NCBI GenBank assembly: GCA_920105805.1
Contig: CAKKTI010000107.1
Coordinates: 1-46,821 of the forward strand
Length of the DNA: 46,821 nucleotides
Direction: 5' to 3'
Source of the DNA: Condylostoma magnum
Taxonomy: Eukaryota; Ciliophora; Heterotrichea; Heterotrichida; Condylostomatidae
Shown here in pieces: positions 46,065 to 46,821 of this stretch; within the stretch, counting starts at the first letter, position 1; every line of letters starts with the position of its first letter. The notes beneath the pieces are model-generated. The model saw only the letters and a program-made list of their open reading frames with translations. It was not told where the DNA came from and did no database searches. The position numbers and the translations under genes are program-made.

Positions 46065-46821
46065 ATGGAACTTTCGAGTATTAAGTTTTAGTAGTTTTAC
46101 AACAAAAAACAGGATGAGGTTAAACTGCTTGATTAGTCGTAATATGGTATCTAGGCATAAGCTGTATCGAAGCATCCTTTGTTACAATAGCTTGAGAAAA
46201 TTCTGTATGCTTCTGTATATGATGTGAGTGGTCACGACATAAACACTTAAAGCCAGTTTAAGGAGAAAATTTCTAATAAAACAGCCTTTTTTGCTATTTG
46301 TTATCAACTGCTTAGTCTAAATTACGTTTTTATTGGTGCATCGATGCATTAGAGTGGGTGGCTTATGGGGATTATTATAATTTTCTGTCTTAATATTATT
46401 ACTACGTCGAGTTTGCTTTGAATTTGCAGTGCTAGAGCCAGATATGGCGGGTCTTATAGAGACTTGATATAAAGAAGTATGGGAAGATTTGGAACTATTG
46501 TATATGATATCAGTATTATAGTGATGAAAATGGTTCTGTTTGTATTGGCAAATCAACTGATTATAATACATATTGATTGGCTGTTTTATAATGATTATAC
46601 AGTAGCGTGTATTGTTATACTAGGGCTTAGCTATCTACTGCTTTGCTTATAGGAAGTGGAGGTGTATCTTCATAACTCAATTCTTTAGATATGTCTGTTT
46701 ATAGGAACCCTAGGCACAATTACTACTATTCTTTATAACTAATGCCGTTAATTTGAGATAAAGGGTGAAATGTTTATTAACCAAGGTTTGATTCTTTGTA
46801 TTGGAAACTTTGCGTTTTTGT
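46065..46821 (+). CDS. AAAP/SLC38-type amino-acid permease, 3'-truncated by window end
   Basis: 252 codons seen. A cytoplasmic N-terminus (to ~residue 75) precedes TM helices: FFAICYQLLSLNYVFIGA, LMGIIIIFCLNIITTSSLLW, then YGGSYRDLIQRSMGRFGTIV, the conserved loop of the amino acid/auxin permease family. Further TMs follow (YTVACIVILGLSYLLLCLQ; ICLFIGTLGTITTILY). Start ATG 4 bp after the TAG of the TTL gene. Substrate and the remaining helices lie outside the window. Confidence 0.83.

Noticed and set aside
1-46821. Karyorelict-type code (TGA the only stop) as the explanation
   Set aside because: It would make many genes overlap neighbours by tens of bases, for example the TTL gene running into the permease, and ignores the TAA/TAG clusters at gene ends.

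Overview
The window is a very compact ciliate nuclear chromosome segment: AT-rich, about 30 genes on both strands, almost no spacer, and genes that only read if the usual stop codons are also sense codons. TAA and TAG read as Gln, for example in the Q-rich tail of the ArfGAP gene, where they alternate with CAA and CAG. TGA reads as Trp at family-conserved Trp positions: the pore helix of the K+ channel, the RING domain of the BRAP2-like protein and motif C4 of the sphingosine kinase. Yet TAA, TAG and TGA also each end genes. All three stops being both sense and stop is the code known from the heterotrich ciliate Condylostoma (NCBI table 28). Karyorelicts (table 27) use only TGA as terminator, which does not fit here. 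I therefore infer a Condylostoma-like heterotrich macronuclear contig. All coordinates below use TAA/TAG=Q and TGA=W, with the stop taken at the first stop or stop cluster next to the neighbouring gene. Every complete CDS is a multiple of three from start to stop, so no intron is needed, although introns of 15 nt would be invisible to that test.

Layout. 1-10486 (-): two tandem giant surface proteins (signal peptide, Notch/LNR repeats, parallel beta-helix; multi-TM tail in the complete copy). 10848-13912: a calpain-like pseudoprotease divergent from an Orc1/Cdc6 ATPase across a 26-bp spacer with a palindrome. 13929-19684: two coiled-coil proteins with GAS2-related (GAR-like) modules flanking a CCCH zinc-finger gene. 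19819-24137: a cyclic-nucleotide-type K+ channel convergent with a membrane-anchored M14 carboxypeptidase, their stop codons overlapping. 24391-28477: a coiled-coil protein, a 4-TM protein, a SIAH-like E3, an ArfGAP with a Q-rich tail, and a small MGCSC protein. 28576-33274: a SWEET sugar transporter, a basic unknown, mitochondrial HscB, and a B-box/NYN/LOTUS protein. 33387-37258: BRAP2-like E3, a 4-TM protein with a PY-repeat tail, an unknown, and eEF1B-gamma. 37447-40403: a C2H2 protein, a Fritz/WDPCP-like protein and a basic unknown. 40412-43892: LYR-motif protein, MGNGCC protein, sphingosine kinase and a one-TM unknown. The first three of these share one unbroken frame. 43899-46821: a degenerate ArfGAP-like protein, an NlpC/P60-TTL fusion, and an amino-acid permease cut by the window end.

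The genes are not a pathway or operon; they look like an ordinary housekeeping and signalling mix. What stands out is the coding system (position-dependent stop reading), the extreme compaction (divergent starts 8-26 bp apart, convergent stops 1-20 bp apart or overlapping), and several unusual domain architectures or catalytically degenerate family members. I found no tRNA, rRNA, CRISPR, transposon or viral element.
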